DNA of 8,103 bases from Bacillota bacterium (GTDB lineage: Bacteria; Bacillota; Clostridia; Christensenellales; SZUA-584): assembly GCA_023436525.1 (NCBI GenBank), contig JAEZIW010000012.1, positions 1 through 8,103 on the forward strand, written 5' to 3'. Below the pieces are notes generated by a model. That model had not been told where the DNA came from. It was given only the letters and a program-made list of their open reading frames with translations, and ran no database searches. Below, in pieces: positions 4,849 to 8,103 of the stretch. Within the stretch, counting starts at the first letter, position 1. Every line of letters starts with the position of its first letter. Both the position numbers and the translations under genes were made by a program.

Positions 4849-5469
4849 ATGCCCAAAGTATCGGTATATAAAACGGACGGCACAGAGTCCGGCAAGATTG
4901 AACTGAAAAACGAAGTGTTTGGCATAGAAGTTAACGAAGCGGTGATGCACCAGGTGGTCGTCGCGCAGCTCGCCAACAAGCGCCAGGGCACACAGAGTGC
5001 GCTGACGCGCGCCGAAGTAAGAGGCGGCGGCATCAAGCCGTGGCGTCAAAAAGGAACAGGCCGCGCCAGAGCGGGTTCCTCGCGTTCCCCGGTATGGACA
5101 AAGGGTGGTATGGTGTTTGCCGTGAAACCCCGCGACTACAGCCAGAAAGTCAACAAAAAGGTCAGAAAACTGGCCATTCAGAGCGCCCTTTCTATGAAAG
5201 TGGCGGATAAGAACATCATCGTGCTGGAAGACCTTGCACTGGATGCGCCCAAGACAAAGCTGATGGCAGGCGTATTGAAAAACTTCGGTGCTGTTAAAGC
5301 GCTGATTGTCACAGCCGCCAAGGACGAAGCCGTCGTGCGCGCATCGGGCAACATTCAGGGCGTGAAGACGCTGCCGGCCGACAGTGTTAACGTGTACGAT
5401 CTTTTAAACTATGACAAGCTCGTGATCACGAAGGACGCCGTCAAGAAGGTTGAGGAGGTTTTTGCGTAA
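4849..5469 (+). CDS. rplD: 50S ribosomal protein L4
   Basis: The 206-residue product has normal length. The long arginine- and glycine-rich loop reaching into the exit tunnel is seen at about 45-95, with TRAEVRGGGIKPWRQKGTGR (53-72) and WTKGGMVFAVKPRDY (83-97). The globular part ends with a VYDLLNYDKLVITKDAV segment (182-198). L4 is a primary 23S rRNA binder and, in E. coli, the regulator of its own operon; it is the natural candidate ligand for the S10 leader here. The frame is open upstream to 4714 inside rplC, but ATG 4849 is chosen because AAGGAAGTGA precedes it and MPKVSVYKTDG is the family start. Its stop overlaps the rplW start. Confidence 0.99.
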   Translation: MPKVSVYKTDGTESGKIELKNEVFGIEVNEAVMHQVVVAQLANKRQGTQSALTRAEVRGGGIKPWRQKGTGRARAGSSRSPVWTKGGMVFAVKPRDYSQKVNKKVRKLAIQSALSMKVADKNIIVLEDLALDAPKTKLMAGVLKNFGAVKALIVTAAKDEAVVRASGNIQGVKTLPADSVNVYDLLNYDKLVITKDAVKKVEEVFA

Positions 5470-5762
5470 TGGAAGCAAGAGACATCATTAGAAAGCCGGT
5501 ATTGACGGAGAACAGCTACGACGATATCGCTGCGAAGAAATATACGTTTGAAGTGGATACAAGAGCCACGAAGACTGACATCCGCCGCGCTGTGGAAGAA
5601 GTGTTTGGCGTGAAGGTGGCCAAGGTGAATACGCTGCGCCAAATCGGCAAGCTGAAGCGCCAGGGTGCCCACATCGGCAGACGGCCCGAAGTCAAGAAGG
5701 CGTTTGTGACGCTGACACGCGATTCAAAGACCATCGAGTTCTTCGATTCGCTCGCACAGTAG
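5469..5762 (+). CDS. rplW: 50S ribosomal protein L23
   Basis: The 97-residue product is typical of Firmicute L23. It starts with EARDIIRKPVLTENSYDDI, followed by KYTFEVDTRATKTDIRRAVE (24-43) and VFGVKVAKVNT (45-55), and ends with KKAFVTLTRDSKTIEFFD (76-93). L23 lies at the exit of the peptide tunnel and is the docking site for trigger factor and the signal recognition particle. Its ATG shares one base with the rplD stop (TAATG at 5467-5471), and the ribosome binding site GAGGAGGT (5452-5459) lies inside rplD, so translation of the two is probably coupled. Confidence 0.98.
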   Translation: MEARDIIRKPVLTENSYDDIAAKKYTFEVDTRATKTDIRRAVEEVFGVKVAKVNTLRQIGKLKRQGAHIGRRPEVKKAFVTLTRDSKTIEFFDSLAQ

Positions 5763-5783
5763 GCAAAAGGGAGGTAAAAGCTC

Positions 5784-6614
5784 ATGGCGATTAAAAAGTA
5801 TAAACCGACATCACCGGGCCGCCGCGGCATGACGGTTTCCACGTTTGAGGAAATCACATGCACCACACCCGAGAGATCTCTTCTTGAGCCGATCAAAAAG
5901 ACGGCCGGAAGAAACGCAAACGGACGCATCACGGTGCGTCACAGAGGCGGCGGCGTAAAGAGACAATACAGAATCATCGATTTTAAGCGCAATAAGGACG
6001 GTATTCCGGCCAAGGTTGCCACAATCGAGTACGATCCGAACAGAACAGCCAACATCGCGCTGCTGCAGTATGCGGACGGCGAAAAGAGATACATCATTGC
6101 GCCTTACGGTCTTACCGTCGGCGATACGGTGATGTCGGGTGCGGGCGCTGACATCAAGCCGGGCAACGCGCTTTGCTTGAAGGACATTCCGCTCGGCACA
6201 CTGATTCACAATGTTGAGCTGCAGCCTGGCAAAGGCGGTCAGCTTGTGAGAAGCGCAGGCAACTCCGCTCAGCTGATGGCCAAAGAAGGTGCCTACGCTC
6301 AGGTGAGGCTGCCTTCCGGCGAAGTGCGCATGGTGCTCTTAAACGCCAAGGCCACAATCGGCCAGGTCGGCAATATCGATCAGGAAAACATCAATATCGG
6401 CAAAGCGGGCCGGAAACGCCACATGGGCTTCCGTCCGACGGTCAGAGGATCTGTCATGAACCCGAACGACCATCCGCACGGCGGCGGCGAAGGCAAATCG
6501 CCGATCGGACGTCCGGGACCGGTCACCCCTTGGGGCAAACCGGCGCTTGGCTATAAGACAAGAAAGAAGAAGAACGCTTCCGATAAGTATATAGTCAGAC
6601 GCAGAAACAAGTAA
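5784..6614 (+). CDS. rplB: 50S ribosomal protein L2
   Basis: The 276-residue product is full length. The N-terminal part has the RNA-binding pattern GRITVRHRGGGVKRQYRIID (47-66). The C-terminal part carries the near-invariant VMNPNDHPHGGGEGKSPIGR (224-243), including the conserved histidine (230) next to the peptidyl-transferase centre that corresponds to His229 of E. coli. It ends in a basic tail, KTRKKKNASDKYIVRRRNK. L2 bridges the subunits and is needed for their association and for peptidyl-transferase activity. AAGGGAGGT (about 5767-5774) precedes the ATG. Gaps to rplW and rpsS are 21 and 25 nt. Confidence 0.99.
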   Translation: MAIKKYKPTSPGRRGMTVSTFEEITCTTPERSLLEPIKKTAGRNANGRITVRHRGGGVKRQYRIIDFKRNKDGIPAKVATIEYDPNRTANIALLQYADGEKRYIIAPYGLTVGDTVMSGAGADIKPGNALCLKDIPLGTLIHNVELQPGKGGQLVRSAGNSAQLMAKEGAYAQVRLPSGEVRMVLLNAKATIGQVGNIDQENINIGKAGRKRHMGFRPTVRGSVMNPNDHPHGGGEGKSPIGRPGPVTPWGKPALGYKTRKKKNASDKYIVRRRNK

Positions 6615-6639
6615 CGGGAACAGTAAGGAGTAGTGGAAT

Positions 6640-6918
6640 ATGAGCAGATCGGTTAAAAAGGGGCCTTTCGTACATGCGAAGCTGCTGGCGAGAATCCAGG
6701 AGATGAACACGAAGAACGAAAAGAAAGTGCTCAAAACATGGTCCAGAGCATCAACGATATTTCCGGATATGGTTGGTCATACACTCGCCGTTCATGACGG
6801 CAAGAAATTTGTGCCGGTGTACATGACAGAAGATATGGTGGGCCACAAGCTCGGCGAGTTTGCGCCGACACGGACATTCCGCGGACACGCGGGCGACAAA
6901 AAGTCCGGCTCCAAGTAG
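6640..6918 (+). CDS. rpsS: 30S ribosomal protein S19
   Basis: The 92-residue product begins SRSVKKGPFVHAKLL. It contains KTWSRASTIFPDMVGHTLAV (32-51) and the C-terminal HKLGEFAPTRTFRGHAGDKK (69-88), all signatures of S19. S19 forms a complex with S13 in the head of the small subunit and contacts the tRNAs. AAGGAG (6625-6630) provides the ribosome binding site. The gene follows rplB in the usual order and ends 22 nt before rplV. Nothing unusual is seen. Confidence 0.99.
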   Translation: MSRSVKKGPFVHAKLLARIQEMNTKNEKKVLKTWSRASTIFPDMVGHTLAVHDGKKFVPVYMTEDMVGHKLGEFAPTRTFRGHAGDKKSGSK

Positions 6919-6940
6919 CCTTTAAGGGAGGAGACTATAA

Positions 6941-7339
6941 ATGGCAACTCGTCAAAGAGAAAAAGCTGAAAAGAGACATGAGCTCAAAGATAAAAGACCG
7001 GCAGCAAGGGCGAAATATGTGCGGATTTCTTCTTCAAAGGTCAGAATCGTTATCGATCTGATCCGCGGCAGGAAGGTGGACGAAGCGGTGGCAGTGCTGA
7101 AAAACACACCCGCTGCGGCCAGCCCGGTTGTTGAGAAGGTGCTGAATTCTGCAATCGCCAATGCGGAGAACAACAAAGGCATGCTGCGTGATGATCTGAT
7201 CGTAGCTGAGTGCTTTGCGGATCAGGGGCCGACACTTCGTCGTTTCCGCCCGCGCGCCCAGGGGCGTGCGTCGCGCATCCGCAAGAGAAGCAGCCACATC
7301 ACCATCATACTCGATAGTGCCGTCAAGGAGGAATCTTAA
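6941..7339 (+). CDS. rplV: 50S ribosomal protein L22, with a charged N-terminal extension
   Basis: The 132-residue product carries the L22 core from about residue 22 (ARAKYVRISSSKVRIVIDLI). The VVEKVLNSAIANAENN stretch (63-78) follows, then the beta-hairpin loop GPTLRRFRPRAQGRASRIRK (96-115), which reaches into the exit tunnel and is where macrolide-resistance changes are known in other bacteria. The first 20 or so residues (rich in Lys, Arg and Glu) are extra compared with the 110-residue E. coli and B. subtilis proteins. The ATG at 6941 is supported by AGGGAGGAG just upstream, so the extension is probably translated. The stop is two bases before rpsC. Confidence 0.98.
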   Translation: MATRQREKAEKRHELKDKRPAARAKYVRISSSKVRIVIDLIRGRKVDEAVAVLKNTPAAASPVVEKVLNSAIANAENNKGMLRDDLIVAECFADQGPTLRRFRPRAQGRASRIRKRSSHITIILDSAVKEES

Positions 7340-7341
7340 GC

Positions 7342-8037
7342 ATGGGTCAGAAAGTTAATCCTCACGGAATGCGCGTGGGCGTTATTAAAGACTGGAATGC
7401 GCGCTGGTTTGCCAAAAAGGGCGATTTTGCCGCGAACATCAAGGAAGACAATGTGATCAGAAAGCAGCTTAAAAAGCAGCTTTATGCAGCAGGCGTTTCC
7501 AAGATTGAAACGGAGAGAGCGGCCAATAAACTGACCGTGAACATATACACCGCCAAGCCGGGCATCGTTATCGGCAAGGGCGGACAGGGCGTTGAGATTC
7601 TCAAAGGGCAGCTTTCCCGCCAGACGGGCAAAGCGGTTATCCTTAACATTATCGAAATCAAGCGTCCGGATATCGATGCACAGCTCGTGGCTGAAAATAT
7701 CGCCTCGCAGCTGGAACGCCGCATCAGCTTTCGCCGTGCGATGAAACAGTGCATCGGTAGAGCGATGAAGGGCGGCGCGCTCGGCATCAAGGCCATGTGC
7801 TCCGGCCGTCTCGGCGGCGCCGAAATTGCACGCAGTGAAAAGTATCACGACGGGTCGATTCCGCTGCAGACAATTCGTGCGGACATCGATTACGGTTTTG
7901 CTGAAGCCAATACCACATATGGCAAGATAGGCTGCAAAGTCTGGATATATAAGGGTGAGATTCTTGGCAATCCCTTAAGGGATAAGTTCAAGACGGCGGA
8001 AGGAGGCAGCAAAGATGTTAATGCCAAAAAGGGTTAA
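7342..8037 (+). CDS. rpsC: 30S ribosomal protein S3
   Basis: The 231-residue product begins MGQKVNPHGMRVGVIKDWNA. It contains the KH RNA-binding motif GIVIGKGGQGV (74-84) and the C-terminal domain signatures SGRLGGAEIARSE (154-166) and GSIPLQTIRADIDYGFAEA (171-189). S3 lies at the mRNA entry channel and contributes to helicase activity. The ribosome binding site AAGGAGG (7325-7331) is inside the end of rplV. The last 23 bases overlap the start of rplP in another frame, so the two are probably translationally coupled. The short tail after about residue 215 is variable in the family. Confidence 0.99.
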   Translation: MGQKVNPHGMRVGVIKDWNARWFAKKGDFAANIKEDNVIRKQLKKQLYAAGVSKIETERAANKLTVNIYTAKPGIVIGKGGQGVEILKGQLSRQTGKAVILNIIEIKRPDIDAQLVAENIASQLERRISFRRAMKQCIGRAMKGGALGIKAMCSGRLGGAEIARSEKYHDGSIPLQTIRADIDYGFAEANTTYGKIGCKVWIYKGEILGNPLRDKFKTAEGGSKDVNAKKG

Positions 8038-8103
8038 GAGAAGAAGAGTGCACCGCGGCCGCATGAAGGGCAAAGCCACAAAGGGCAATGTCGTTAATTA
8101 CGG
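8015..8103 (+). CDS. rplP: 50S ribosomal protein L16, N-terminal part (cut by right edge)
   Basis: The first 29 codons read MLMPKRVKRRRVHRGRMKG and then KATKGNVVNY, the typical L16 start. L16 binds near the A-site tRNA elbow and is a late-assembly protein of the large subunit. The ATG at 8015 overlaps the end of rpsC by 23 bases and is preceded by GGAAGGAGG (7998-8006), an excellent ribosome binding site within rpsC. The order rpsC-rplP is the expected continuation of the operon. The rest of the gene lies outside the window. Confidence 0.97.
   Translation, partial: MLMPKRVKRRRVHRGRMKGKATKGNVVNY

Overview
The window looks like chromosomal DNA from a Gram-positive Clostridia-type Firmicute with moderate GC content, possibly Oscillospiraceae-like. 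The reasons are the canonical S10 ribosomal-protein gene order, strong GGAGG-type ribosome binding sites on nearly every gene, Firmicute-style FloA and NfeD proteins, and intergenic repeats of a type I recall from such genomes. The assignment is inference; no 16S rRNA is present.

Layout. Positions 1-283 hold the C-terminal end of a plus-strand protein, perhaps secreted. A gene-free stretch (284-596) follows, with a folded repeat-like element, two intrinsic terminators (one per strand) and a second repeat-like fragment. On the minus strand, 2860 down to 597, lies a tight four-gene unit: an NfeD-family membrane protein, a small zinc-ribbon membrane protein, the flotillin-like scaffold FloA, and an unrecognised membrane-anchored protein with an internal repeat and a conserved-looking C-terminal tail. 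NfeD and FloA are known partners in membrane microdomains; the other two genes are candidate extra components.

At 3064-3548 is the decayed N-terminal half of an epoxyqueuosine-reductase-like 4Fe-4S protein, broken by at least two frameshifts. A strong sigma-A-type promoter at 3631-3659 and a structured leader of about 200 nt then precede the S10 operon.

From 3866 to the right edge runs rpsJ-rplC-rplD-rplW-rplB-rpsS-rplV-rpsC-rplP (cut). All are on the plus strand, intact and tightly spaced or overlapping. They encode S10, L3, L4, L23, L2, S19, L22, S3 and L16. No tuf or other str-operon gene lies directly upstream of rpsJ.

Most of the window is conserved housekeeping. The parts worth a second look are the nfeD/zinc-ribbon/floA/tail-motif operon, the S10 leader with its promoter-proximal hairpin, the pseudogene and the folded repeat at 311-400. 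I see no CRISPR array, transposase, tRNA or rRNA.
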